NCBI GenBank assembly: GCA_003339415.1
Contig: PDHQ01000236.1
Coordinates: 572-55,411 of the forward strand
Length of the DNA stretch: 54,840 bases
Direction: 5' to 3'
Source of the DNA: Ophiocordyceps camponoti-saundersi (nom. inval.)
Lineage: Eukaryota; Ascomycota; Sordariomycetes; Hypocreales; Ophiocordycipitaceae
Numbering within the stretch: position 1 is the first letter of the stretch; every line of letters starts with the position of its first letter. The notes under the pieces were generated by a model that did not search any database, had not been told where the DNA came from, and worked only from the letters and a program-made list of their open reading frames with translations. Positions 21,147-32,609 of the stretch are shown here, in pieces. Made by a program: the position numbers and the translations under genes.

Positions 21147-24100
21147 GGTTATACGCCCGTCGCGCTAAATTACGCGTTTTTTACGATAATAATCGATATT
21201 CCTTATAAGAGATCTTATTTAGGATCCGCTTAGCTATAGCAGACGCTACTATATTACCGACGCTACTATTTTAGGTAAGTAATATACCTAACCCGGTTTA
21301 TAGAAGACTATTTTAGCTAAGAAAAGCTAAAATAAGCCTCGCTAAGGAAAATATTACCTATTTAGGTAATAAGGAGCCTATTTAAGCTATAAAAGAAAGT
21401 TATGATAACCTTATTAAAGAATATAAAGATAGGAGTAATCTTAATAAGTATAGAGAAGCTAAAAGGCTAAGAGAATTAGCAGTATTAGGAGATATTAATT
21501 AGAATAGCGATTAAGTAATTTCGACTATTTCGGCATATTAATAAGCCTAATAGCGGCAAACCTATAAATACGAATATTAAGGCTATAAAGAAATAGTAAG
21601 ACGAGGAAGTCTATTACCGTTATCTTATTATATACTATTATAAGCTTACGATAATCCTCGGAATTCGTAATAGCGGCTAGAATTTAAATTAATTAATATA
21701 TTAAACCTTTATAGCTATTAAGAAGAAATATAATATAGCTCCGAAAGTTACTTTCTTATTAATTATAAAGGAAATATATATTATAAAGGCGGAGAACTTT
21801 ACGATATTCGGTACCTTCGTAAGACGCCTTAATCTCCTATAAAGTTAACTCTATATTATAATAAAGGAACCTTACGAGAAATAGTTCGTTAGCGCTACGA
21901 TTAACGCTATTAAAACTATTATACTTTTCTAATACGAAGATTAGATATATAAGCTAGCTAAATAGAAGCCCCTAACGAAGGATAAGGTCCTAGGTTTCTT
22001 CTAGAATTACGCTAAGCTCGTCGATAATTAGAAAAAAGATATCTTTTCCGCAAATTAGAATACGAAAAAGTAAGACGAAAAGCGAGATAATAGCCGAGGA
22101 AGAGGTCGAGGCCGCGGTAAAGGCCGTAGCCGCGGAAATTATAGTAGCAGAGCCTCTTCTCCCGCTTAAGAAAGCTAGAAAGGACGATATCTTAATTATA
22201 GATACTTTATTCCTAAGGGTAGTAAGCCTTATAAGGAAGAAAATTACTAGAGGTTATATCTAAAGCTACGCTTACCCCTAAGAGATTAATATTAATAGAA
22301 GTAGATTGCGATATTAGAAGCTATTATAAAAGCTAGATAAACGTACGAACTTATAGCTACTAGCCTTAGCGTTACTCGAGATAATATTATATACGATTTT
22401 AAAGCCGGAGGCTATATATTTAATAACTTAAAATAGTTTATCGAGATCTATAAGAATACCGTAATCGACCTTTTCCGCGCTGCTAACGGCGGAGATCTAT
22501 AGCCTTAGGGAGAGGGCAGGGTTAAGATAAACTTACCTAACGGTAATTCGATAATTTTATCGTAGGCCTTTTATTACCCTAATATTTAAGCGAATTTAAT
22601 AAGTATAAGCGTTCTAAAAGAAAAGGGCGTTATCGCCGACCTTAAAACGAATTTCCTTATTAAAAAAGGCACTAAAGAGCGTATTTACCGTCTTAACGAT
22701 CAACTTTAAGTTATTCGTGCTACCGCTATAGGCAGCGATTAAACCGTAATCGAGGTATTCGCTACTTTACCGTATAAATCGCTAAGGAAAGGCTTAAAGG
22801 CTAATTTTACTATTATATATAAGCGCCTTATATACGCCGGCAAAGAGAAGGTAACCTTAGCCTATTAGAAGGTAGGGATTCTAATCGATAAAAATACTAT
22901 TAAAGGCTTCTTATATAAGGCCTATTAATTTACTAAAGCCGATACTATAATTAGTAGGGATTCGCTAGTAAGGCTTATAAGGTTCCTTAATATTATTTTT
23001 TAGGATATTATCGAATATAACTTACTAGGAATAGGCGGCGCCCGCTATTCTCTACACGGAATCGACGCCTTTACGAGATTTTACTAAATAATAGCTACTA
23101 ACTTAAAGGGTTAGGCTTTTAAGCTTCTTCGTAGATAGAAAAGATAGGTTAATGCCTCTTCTAGAGGAATTCCTATAGCTATAATAGCTTTCGATAACGT
23201 ATAGGAGTTTAAAAGCGAGGTAATTAAGGCCTAGGCTCTTTAGGATAGATTCGTTTTACGTTATTCGACCTTATATAACCCTTAATAAAATAGTCTTATA
23301 GAGAGAGCCGGCAGAACGCTTTTAACGATAGTAAGAGCTATTTATCTATATATATAGCTTCCCGTAACCCTCTAGCTGTATTATATATCGATAGTAGCGT
23401 ATATTGCGAATTTACTACCTATAAAAGGCAAAAAAAGCCCTCTTAAGAAGGTTATAAAAACGCTTAATCTACCCTATAAATATAATATTAGCTACCTATA
23501 CGCTTAGGGCTATACGGCATACGTAATAAAGCCGAAAAAGAAGATCGTAAGGTTAGAGAAAATAGCTCCTCAAGCTTAGAAGGGCAATCTTATCGGTATT
23601 AAGAGCCTATATAGCTATATCTTTAAGATATAGCTTCCTAATTAAGGAATTATTATTTAAGTATAAGATATACGCTTTATTAATTATACCGGTGCCCCTA
23701 CCGTTAAAAAGGACCTATTAGTTAAATTTAAAGCTTATTTAGAAGAAAAAGGTAAAATTATCGAATTTAAACCTATTATTCTTCCTTATAGGGAGAAAGA
23801 GAAAACTTCCTATAGCTAAACTAGCGGTATTAACGTTTTATAATCCTCTAATATATTAAGTATTAAATAATCGAGGAAATATTTAACTACTATAGCCGGA
23901 TTATTAGATACGTTAAATTCGAACGTTTAAGAGGAATTTATAAGGCTATTAAAAGAGCGTTTTAAAACGCCCGAAAGAAACTCTTCGCACCTTCTCTTAC
24001 CGAATCCTACGCCTTATCGAGGCAGAGAGGCACCGCGCCCGTTTTTCGATAGGAATACGCTTCTTCGATTAATCGAGGAAGTTAATAAAAAGGCATAATT

Positions 24101-26127
24101 ACTACCGATAGCGCCTATAACCTTAAATCTTCCTAGCGGCTAGGTTTACGATACTAATAATCGTAATAATCTTAACGAATTAGCTAGTAACCTATAGAAT
24201 CTTTAGCTAACTAACCTAATACCTAAAAAACGACCTTCTTAATATTTACGCGAGCGTGAGGCGTTAACCCTATCTTTTACCTTAATAAAATTAACGTAAT
24301 AACGCCGTAAGCGTCGTTTAACGGAAAAGATCTACGGCACCGAGCTAATAAGACGTTCGAAGAGGCTTATATAAGCTAATTTAGCTAGCGTTCTTAAACC
24401 CTCTTCGCTATACGTTTCCTTCGCCGATAAGAACGAATATATCGATTAGGCGCCTATAATAATTCTCTTAGCTTTAGCTACGGAAACCTTTATAAGTTAT
24501 ACCCTAAGCAATTATCGTGCTACGAAGAAGCTACCCGAATTCGATAAATAATAAGTACCCGTAATAAAAAAAGAACTTAATAAGCTATATTAGAAAAGCG
24601 CCTAGGAGCTTATACCTAAGCTTTACGATATAAAAACCCTACTTAGGCGATAAGTATATATAGAGAAGCCTATTAAGGGCGTAAATCCGATAGCGAAGGC
24701 CTACTAGGTTATTCGCGGAGATCGCGATCTTATAGATTAACCTATCGAGGACTTATATACTACTATAGCGTATTAGTCGTCCGTACGGATCTTCCTTACC
24801 CTTATTATAATATAAGACCTTAAATAAGCAAAGTTTAATATTATAAATACTTTTATTAACGCTAAATTAGATAAAAATATCTTTATCGAGTAGCCTTATA
24901 GCTTTAAGGATAAGTCAGGCCGCGTTTGCCGACTAAAAAGGGCTCTTTATAGCTATCGTACCTCGCCGCGCTAGTAGTTCGAGCGTATAGCTAAAAATCT
25001 AGCTAGTTACGGATTTAAATAACTCGACTTCGAACTATACCTCTATCGCTACGCTAATAGCAGCCTCCTCGTTCTTTATATAGACGATATCCTCCTTATA
25101 GCACTAATATAAGTATAGATTAATAATAAGGCTATAATTCTCGACGAATTATACGAGGTTAAATACCTTAGAGAGCCTTAGGAATTCCTTAGCCTTAAGT
25201 TTAATCGCGATCGTTAGGCCCGTACTATTCGAGTATATTAGACCTCCTTTACCTATAAGATTCTTAAGCTATTCGATACCGACGATTTAAAGCTTACGAA
25301 GACGCTATAGCTAATAAAGTATATAATTCCTTACGATTAGAAAGAGGCTAAGATCGCGATAAAGGCTACGATATAGTAGAAATAAATAGGTAGCCTAAAT
25401 TAGCTAGCCCTAGGCATAAGGCCCGATATTACGTATAGCGTTAAGAAGCTATTAGAAGTAAATTCCTATCCGACTTACGCCTATCTAGCTACGATAAAGC
25501 ACCTTTTCCGCTATCTACGCGGCACGCCGTCTCTTAGTATTATACTTAAAGGAGCGGTATATAGTAAGGACCTTTAACTTCGCGTTTATTTTAATATATC
25601 GTTCGCGGACGATTAGGTAACCCGCGCCTTAACGGCCGGGTTCGTTATCTTCCTCGCTAGTAGCCCTATCGTATAGCGCTTAAAGCGTTAAACCCTTATT
25701 ACTATAAGTAGTATAGAGGCCGAATTTATAGCTCTTATACCCGCTAGGCTTATAATAATCTAGCTCTCTAATATTATTTAAGACGCTAGCTACGAATAAA
25801 AAAGGCCTTTTATAATATTTACTAATAGCTAGAATATAAGGTTAGCTATAATTAACCTGCTTAATAAGGCACGCACTAAGTATATTAATTTACGATATAA
25901 ATAGATTATCTAAAAGTATTAAATAAGCTTCTTTAATCTATAATAAATTAGTACGGAAGATATAATTATAGACGGCCTTACGAAGGGTTTATAGGCGAAT
26001 AAGTATTAGCAGTTCGTACGCTAGCTAAATTTAGCTATGCTAAGGAATAGGGGCAGCTCTAGTAGCCTAAATACTAAGAAATAATATTACGATAGTTATT
26101 CTTTAGCCTGCCCGGCCTCAGGGGCGG
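21147..26127 (+). pseudogene. Degenerate Copia gag-pol
   Basis: Recognisable fragments occur in the right order. They are an Arg/Gly-rich Gag tail near 22080-22145, a protease/pre-integrase fragment near 22590-22710, and an integrase core near 23010-23310 that ends with the NSLIERAG signature. Reverse transcriptase follows at ~24690-25290, with LYIDDILL near 25073, and then an RNase H region to ~26030. All are cut by in-frame TAA and TAG codons, many explicable as CAA/CAG-to-TAA/TAG changes on the coding strand. Shifts are not needed to explain the loss; point transitions suffice. Confidence 0.9.
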
Positions 26128-26290
26128 TATTATGTGATATACCCTATATCTAGGCTATGCCCTACTTAGGGCTTGAGCCCGGTTAGGTTAGTATATTAGA
26201 CATACCAAATTAGTATGGAGGGGCCACTAGAGTTAGACTTAGAATCAGCAATATCACTGCCCGATCCGTGACAGCGTGCGTGCCACAATA
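26128..26290 (+). repeat. Right LTR of the Copia element (163 bp)
   Basis: This copy starts right after the polypurine tract AGGGGCGG and ends at CCACAATA, directly before GTAAA. It is colinear with the left LTR with no indel over 163 bp. Confidence 0.93.
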
Positions 26291-26295
26291 GTAAA
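26291..26295. repeat. Target-site duplication, right copy (GTAAA)
   Basis: This matches 20979-20983 exactly. Confidence 0.85.
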
Positions 26296-26699
26296 TACAG
26301 TCTGCGTGGCCGCACACGTCGGTTTATTATTATCGTTTTTATTATTTTTTCTCATTTTATCTCTTTTTTATGTCCTATTTCCCTCCTTCCTCTCTTTGTG
26401 GCTCGGCCGGCTCATCCCTGGAGTAAAGGGGAATTAATTACCTCGACTCTTCGCGGCTGCCGTGCTCCCGACCTCAACCCTCGAACCCTTCAAGCCTCCA
26501 TCCTCGTCTTCTATCACCCACCCTGTTTTATCCGCCTCCACCAACGCAACCCCTACCTCTCATCCTTTCCTGCGTCTCTGGCCACGCAGCGACTGCCAAG
26601 GTGGATGCATCTCGACTAGCAAACGCGCATGTGTTAGGCTGAAGGCGCCAGATATCATGGTCGCGACACGGTGCAGGCCATAAGAGGAGCGTCGACATT
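26296..26699 (+). promoter_or_regulatory. SET1 5' region squeezed between the retrotransposon and the start codon
   Basis: This 404-bp stretch holds T-rich and CT-rich segments (26330-26400) followed by C-rich leader sequence. It must contain whatever proximal promoter SET1 keeps. The rest of the original upstream region now lies beyond the 5.3-kb insertion. Confidence 0.5.
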
Positions 26700-29600
26700 A
26701 TGACTCGCCCCCAGGCCGGCGTGAGTTTCGCACAATTCTTCCCTAACGCCCCCAGGGTCAGAGCAGAGGTCGATCGCGACCAGTCCAAACGCAGCGTTCC
26801 TACTCCATCTCGCGATGCATCTGCACCCGACACGACTGGCCCATGCTCAGATGCCCCCTCTCAATCTCACGTCGACGACAACGACCCCCTTCCAGGGGAG
26901 GTTCCCAGCACCGTTGGCTCCGCCAGCTCTCTCACTAGTTCGTCCTCCGTCTTCGGCACTTCGATGCGAGCGAGTGCGACGGCGCCTCCATCACAGCTCT
27001 CGACGAGTGCAACACCGATCACGTCTAGGGACTCGCTCTCCAACTCTCCCGCTGCTACTTCCAAGCCAGACGTGTCCTCATCGCTATCTTCCGACAACAC
27101 GCCCCGGCAACCAAAGATGCTATCTATGGGCAACGGTGGAAGCACGGCGTCAGACGGTCCTCCTCTGCCCGTCGAACGCGTCCCCGCTCGCGATCCCTTG
27201 TCGGCCGTCAAGTGCTTGAAATGCACCTATGACCCAATTCTCGATCGACTGCGCAACAAGAGCGTGAGCAAAAGTGCCAAGCCGATCTACAAGGAATTCG
27301 GATCGGTACGTATAAATACATAGGCTGAAAGGGAAAATTGCACAAGGAGATGGTGAAGGGGGGGGGGGGGGGGTGTCTTGTCCGGCGGCCAAAACTGACG
27401 ACTAACATTTGGATCAGGACAATGACGCCCCCCCCTCAGACCCGCGGCTGGCCAGGGCTGGCGATCGCCTGGGCTATATCAACACCGACTACTACTTGCC
27501 CAAGTCCCGTCTGCGACAAACTCTCGAAAATCTTAAGCCATATCCGTATGATGCCAAAACCTCCATCGGTCCTGGACCGCCGACCCAAATTTTGGTGACG
27601 CGTTACAACCCATTGGCCCCGTTCAGCAAGGTGACGGCCATCTTCGCGACATTTGGGGAGATTGCCGAGAGCAGTAATAAGATGCATCCGGAAACAGGAA
27701 GTTACCTGGGCTTCGCTACTATCCGCTATCGAGATTCGACGCGCACCAACCGCCCCCCTGTTCTTGCTGTCGATGCCGCCCGCCGTGCTGTCAGATCGCG
27801 TGGAATTAAAGTGGACGCCGATATCGTCAAGGTGGAATACGATCCCGAAGGTCGGAAGAGTCGACGTATGCTGAAAGAGCATCTTCTGAAGGATAAAGAG
27901 AAGCTCAACAAAGAACAAGAGAGACTCTCACGGCCAACGCCTGTCACTCCAAACCCCGCCCCAACTGGTCCGAAATGCGCTCCCACTACCCCTGCTTCTG
28001 CATCCGGCTTCGTGCGACCCCCTCCGACAGCGCCTAGGGGACCAGCATCGCAAAGACAACCACCAATCTTGGCTGGAAACAAAATGGCCCCGGCTGTCTC
28101 GTCGCGACTGAACGGCGCCGAGTCGCAAAGCGTCGCGTCTCAGCTCACCGACACCCCATACATATTCGTCGGAGCCGGCAGTGTTCCCGCGCTGGCGAGC
28201 ATTGTTCCCCATATGAAGAAGCGACTGAAGAATTACGTCGTCGACGACATTCGCATGAATAAGGCTGGCTTCTACATCTTGTTTCGCAAGTCGCTGAGCG
28301 GAAAGGCTGAAGCCGAGCGATGCTTTCGATACGTCAACCACACCGAGTTCTTTACTTACGACATGGCGATGCAACTACATCTACCAACGGCTCTTAGTTC
28401 TCAGAACTTTGTTTCAACGTCCAATCCAAATCCGGCTCGCTTGGCGGCTCAAAAGCATCGAGATGACGAAAAGACCCGACGACGACATGAGGAGGAGGCA
28501 GACCTGGAAGAAGAGAAGAAGCAACGGGCCAAAAACTTTGACCCGGTCGTAGAAGCAGTTCAAGTCGTTCGGCGAGAAATGACGGAGCACTTGATTCGAC
28601 ATATCCGAACTCAGGTAGCGGCACCGTGCCTCGAGGATTTCCTCGACCCTGTCAAACACGTTGCCAAGAGGCGTAAGCTCAATCTCGAGGTGACCGAGGA
28701 CGAGGGAGAAGCGGGCTTCGACGACGACGGGTCGAGGTTGGGCACACCGAACTCGCGGGGAGATGCCTCCACGAACCGTTTCGAGCCGAAAGCGCTGCCG
28801 CGGATTCGCAAATCCAAGACGAAAGGCCAGGCGCACCGCAACGCCTTCGTCGATCCTTTCACGCGTCAGAGACGATGCACAGCACGGACCGCTTTCCGAT
28901 CGCTGCATCACCGTTTGAAGAGCTTCGACAGCGATTATGAATCGGATGAAGAAACCGATGCAGGAGCGCTTGTGGTTCGTGACACTGACGAACCCGAATC
29001 ACAGCCTAGGAGCCGACTGAGCACGGACGAGGAAGCATTCAAAGACGACCTGGGGTCCTGGGGACGGCAGGAAGATGACTCCATGACAGAAGCCAGTCTC
29101 ACCGTTGTCGACGGACCCATGGCGAAGAAGCGGAAACTGGAGTCGGTCGACGCCGCCCTGAAGCGTCAGAAGAAATCGGACGAGGAGCTTTTCGGCGTCA
29201 AGATCAACCACATTGGCGTAGATGTGCATGGCCGTGGTGCATCAGAAGACGCTGGTCCAGACGTTGGCGGCCTCGATATCGACAGTAGCCTCTCGCGATC
29301 CGAGACGCCGGTGTCCCTCGCGGCGAAGGGCACCAAAAAGAAGCCCGCGAAGCAGAAGAAGAAGACTAAGAAACAGATATTTGAGGAACGAGAGGCCTTA
29401 AAGCGCAAGCAGGCAGCCGACGCGCAACCCGGAGACGACGAGGTCAAGGCGGAAGAGAAGAAACAGCCTGAACCGGTGTTTGAGAAGCATGACGAAACGC
29501 TTTTCGCCACGGAGCCCACCGTGGCGGCCATGACAGTCCCAGACGGATTCAGACCCGATATTCCTTCCCTTGTCAGCCTCGCATTGGGTGCTCAGGACAA

Positions 29601-30617
29601 GCCCGATGTGTCGAGACTGATGAGGCGCTTCACCGTCGGGGACGTCGGCAATGCCGAGCTGTGGCTCTGGAACCGAAACCAGATCAGAAAGCTCAACAGC
29701 TCGGATGGCAAGGCGGAGCGGCACGTGCCGATCAACGGATACTACGTGCCGAATGCCACAGGCGGCGCGCGAAGTGAGGGTGTGAAAAAGATACTCAACT
29801 CGGAGAAGTCAAAGTATCTGCCACATCACATCAAGGTGCAGAAGGCTCGAGAGGAGCGAGAGGCGCGGATAAAGAAGAACGGCAAGGACACAGGCGCCGC
29901 AGCGTCGGAGGCGGCCAGGCTGGCGGCCGAGAGGCTCATCGCCAAAGGTAACTCGCGGGCCAGCCGGGCCAGCAACCGGCGATACGTGGCGGACCTCAAC
30001 GATCAGAAGAAGACGCTCGGGCAAGACTCGGACGTATTCAAGTTCAACCAGCTTAAGAAGCGGAAGAAGCCGGTTAAGTTTGCGCGATCCGCAATCCACA
30101 ACTGGGGCCTCTACGCCATGGAAAACATCGGCAAGGACGACATGATTATCGAGTACGTGGGCGAGGAGGTGCGGCAGCAGATTGCCGAGATCCGTGAGAA
30201 GCGTTACCTCAAGAGCGGCATTGGAAGTAGCTACCTGTTCCGCATCGATGATGACACCGTCATCGATGCAACCAAGAAAGGGGGCATTGCGAGATTCATC
30301 AACCACAGTTGTATGCCAAACTGTACGGCCAAGATTATCAAGGTTGAGGGCAGCAAGCGAATCGTCATCTATGCCCTCCGCGACATTGCCTTGAGTAAGT
30401 TTGTTCTTCCTTCGATTCTTGCCTGTCTGATTCTGCTCGTCTTGAAACTGTTCTTTCTTTTCCCCGGGCGAGACTTTAAACTAATGGATTGCTGACGGCC
30501 TTTCCTTCAACAGACGAGGAGTTGACATACGACTACAAATTTGAGCGCGAGATTGGGAGCCTCGACCGCATCCCCTGTCTTTGCGGCACAGCAGCCTGCA
30601 AGGGCTTCCTCAACTAG
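26700..30617 (+). CDS. SET1: Histone H3 lysine-4 methyltransferase SET1 (COMPASS)
   Basis: Exons are 26700-27305, 27418-30394 and 30514-30617, giving 1228 aa. After a Ser/Pro-rich N-terminus comes an RRM (~258-350: [22 protein letters not shown]) and the second RRM-like SET_assoc domain (~447-530: [33 protein letters not shown]). A long charged middle follows, then N-SET (~960-1085: [22 protein letters not shown]). The catalytic SET domain (~1088-1205) has [32 protein letters not shown] and ELTYDYKFE. The post-SET zinc site is [13 protein letters not shown] at the very end. It trimethylates H3K4 at active promoters. Introns are 112 and 119 nt; the last one falls in the codon for Asn of NEELTYDY. 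All motifs are intact. Confidence 0.96.
27358..27373 (+). repeat. Poly-G tract (16 G) inside SET1 intron 1
   Basis: Sixteen consecutive G lie between the donor (27306) and the branch/acceptor (27417) of the first SET1 intron. In the transcript this could fold as a quadruplex and affect splicing; that is inference. Homopolymer length may also be inexact in an assembly. Confidence 0.85.
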
Positions 30618-30626
30618 TGCTCCTCT

Positions 30627-30628
<2 letters not shown>

Positions 30629-30717
<89 letters not shown>
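30629..30717 (+). repeat. Poly-C tract (~89 nt, one G) directly after the SET1 stop
   Basis: A run of C interrupted by a single G at 30688 starts 11 bases after the SET1 stop codon, so it would lie in the 3' UTR. It is by far the longest homopolymer in the window. It could form an i-motif in DNA or bind poly-C-binding proteins in RNA, or the length could be inflated by sequencing or gap filling. Confidence 0.9.
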
Positions 30718-30719
<2 letters not shown>

Positions 30720-31955
30720 TTCCTCTCGGCCATGCAGTCCGAGTTCCTCGGTGGAATAGGCGCTTGCGGCACGTCTTCTACACGTTTTTTTTTCCTTTCC
30801 CCACTCTTGTTACTACACCACGATACCCTTCAGAAGCCCCTGGTGAGGAAAAGAAAAGATGATGGCGAGCAAGGCGGGCTGCTAGTATAGTCGACGCGGT
30901 TTCATGTCTGATCCCCTTCGATCCGGGCAACGTCGTAACTAAGAAGGACAGGGTCGAAATGGCGGGGATCGGGTGGTGTGGATCAATATAGAAATCTCCT
31001 CGTCCCCTTATCTTTCCCTCTTACCGTTTCTTATTTTTCTTTTTTCGGTCTTTCTCAGTCCAGAACCAAGGGGCGGGTCACATTGGCGTTGATTTTTTTA
31101 GGCACCAAGTGGCAGGGTGGTTGCTGACTTTGATGACCGCCACAAAGTTCACGCCCGGTGATCGTTTTTTTTCGCAGCGGTCTTACTTCGGTCTCTTCGA
31201 CTTGAGAAGGTGAATGACTGTCCTTCGTGCCTTGCTCGATTTCACGTCTTCCCCAACTCAGGAGGAGCCACAGCGAGAGACACAGCGAGAGAAGAAAGGG
31301 CTGAAGAGAAGAAAAAGAGAGGGGGGGGCGGCACTACATTCACTGGCTTGCTAGCTGCTGCCTCTCGTTGCATGGGATATGCATGGGATATGCATGAGCT
31401 TGGGGTTGATGAGCGATGGAGAAAAGAATAGGCGTGTACATAAACACACGAGAGAGGCACGTGTGACGACAAGGGTTTCTGGAGCTTGGCGAGGGTGGGA
31501 TAAAAAGGGAGGTGCTAGTCGACCAGAAGGATCGGCTTGATTGTTAGCAACTTGATATGATTATCTGCCAAGTCGATGCGTTGGATGCCTTTGTAGGACC
31601 GACAGCGTCATTGTCGTATGGAAGCGGGAAACCACGTCCATCACGGGCAACATCCGCGAACACAGGACGAAGGCTAAAGACCAATGTGATGATGGTATTA
31701 GCAACTCGACAATGACTATCTACTATTTCTATAGTGGCGTGGCCATGTATCATCGACAGCGTCGTTGTCGACGGAAAGCGGAAAACGGCCCTTACCAAGG
31801 GAGCATCACCCGTAAGCAAAAGAGACCCAGGCTGAAGACCAGTGTAATGTGGGGGGGGGGGGAACGATGACGCCTCATAACCTCAACCGATAGCCAAAAG
31901 TTTTGTGTATGACGGTTCCCGGATGTCGAAAGCTTCTTGTCCATCTCAAGTGCGG
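30718..31955. other. Intergenic region between SET1 and the next gene
   Basis: Ordinary composition with T-rich segments at 31020-31050. Reading frames are short and without family resemblance. The region contains a diverged tandem duplication (separate entry) and a 12-G run at 31851-31862. Confidence 0.5.
31543..31853. repeat. Diverged two-copy tandem duplication (~153 bp units)
   Basis: Unit 1 (from ~31543) and unit 2 (from ~31696) share an ordered series of blocks: TTAGCAACT(T/C)GA, a CTATCT/TTATCTGCC block, GACAGCGTC(A/G)TTGTCG, GGAAGCGG(G/A)AAAC, and GAAGACCA(A/G)TGT near the end. They are clearly related but mutated, mostly by substitutions. No coding role is visible. Confidence 0.6.
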
Positions 31956-32609
31956 TCACGAGTCTGAAGACTCGGTGCGTGCACTGACGTCCGGAGGGGC
32001 GCGAGGCCCCAGCATCCAGTCCTGCATGGCTAGCCACTCGCTCCATCCGGACTCGGCTTCGGCGATTTGAGTCTCATCGACGTTGCGGAGCGGACGAAGG
32101 AAAGGGATGCTCTGGCCGTCTTGCATGTCGTAGTGGGACTTGACTCTCAGCCAAGTCTCGCTCTTGGCGGCGAAGAGGTAGTTGCGTCGCTCGGCCACGA
32201 GCAGGACGCCGATGCCTTCCGCGTAAGATTCGCCGAAGAAGGCCTGAAGTATCCAAGGAAAGTCGTAACCGGTGGCGACGAGGCGACGAATGTAGGGGAC
32301 GAGAGTAACATGTCCCTGGCGATAGGGACCTTCTACTTCGGGATCTTTTTGCTGCCAGGGGAGCTTGATATTGATCAGGGCGGCCACGGCTTTGACCCGG
32401 TCCGATAACTGGCCTCTGAGAACGAACCAGCTCAAAGAAGTCTGATACCTCGGATACCAATCGCGGATATACATGTCGAACTCGGGCTCCTGAAAAGGCT
32501 GTAGCACGTTTTGTAAGTCTCGTGTATTTCGCGGAAGAGTAACGAGAGGGGCAAAAAGATGGGTTTGCAGGGGGGACTTAACGAGGTCGAGTGGGGAGGG
32601 GTTCGACAT
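31956..32609 (-). CDS. Conserved-looking fungal protein of unknown function
   Basis: Single exon, 217 aa, ATG on the complement of 32607-32609. It starts MSNPSPLDLVKSPLQTHLF and is rich in Trp, Tyr and Phe. Recognisable ordered segments are FDMYIRDWYPRYQ, LSWFVLRGQLSDRVKAVAAL, LPWQQKDPEV, VTLVPYIRRLVATGYDFPW, GVLLVAERRNYLFAAKSETW, FLRPLRNVDE and SEWLAMQDWMLGPRAP. There is no signal peptide, membrane segment or known catalytic motif that I can name. The even distribution of aromatic and charged residues and the lack of low complexity suggest a folded, expressed protein. The pattern reminds me of uncharacterised proteins conserved in Pezizomycotina, but I cannot confirm it from sequence alone. 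It is followed downstream only by the duplicated block at 31.5-31.85 kb. Confidence 0.75.
   Translation of the reverse strand: MSNPSPLDLVKSPLQTHLFAPLVTLPRNTRDLQNVLQPFQEPEFDMYIRDWYPRYQTSLSWFVLRGQLSDRVKAVAALINIKLPWQQKDPEVEGPYRQGHVTLVPYIRRLVATGYDFPWILQAFFGESYAEGIGVLLVAERRNYLFAAKSETWLRVKSHYDMQDGQSIPFLRPLRNVDETQIAEAESGWSEWLAMQDWMLGPRAPPDVSARTESSDS

Larger units (their letters stand above)
20984..26290 (+). mobile_element. Copia-type (Ty1/Copia) LTR retrotransposon, RIP-inactivated, 5,307 bp
   Basis: Two 163-bp LTRs flank an internal region of ~4.98 kb whose decayed reading frames lie on the plus strand in the order gag, protease, integrase, reverse transcriptase, RNase H. Integrase before reverse transcriptase is the Copia order. 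Left LTR begins TGTTG; the right end reads CAATA, explained by CA-to-TA mutation of CAACA. The right LTR start (TATTA) shows G-to-A change of TGTTG. A polypurine tract (AGGGGCGG) precedes the right LTR and a 5-bp duplication flanks the element. Internal sequence is strongly AT-rich with TpA excess and many stop codons. No coding capacity remains. Confidence 0.95.

Noticed and set aside
30541..30862. Open frames with long poly-Pro stretches
   Set aside because: They are translations of the poly-C tract after the SET1 stop.
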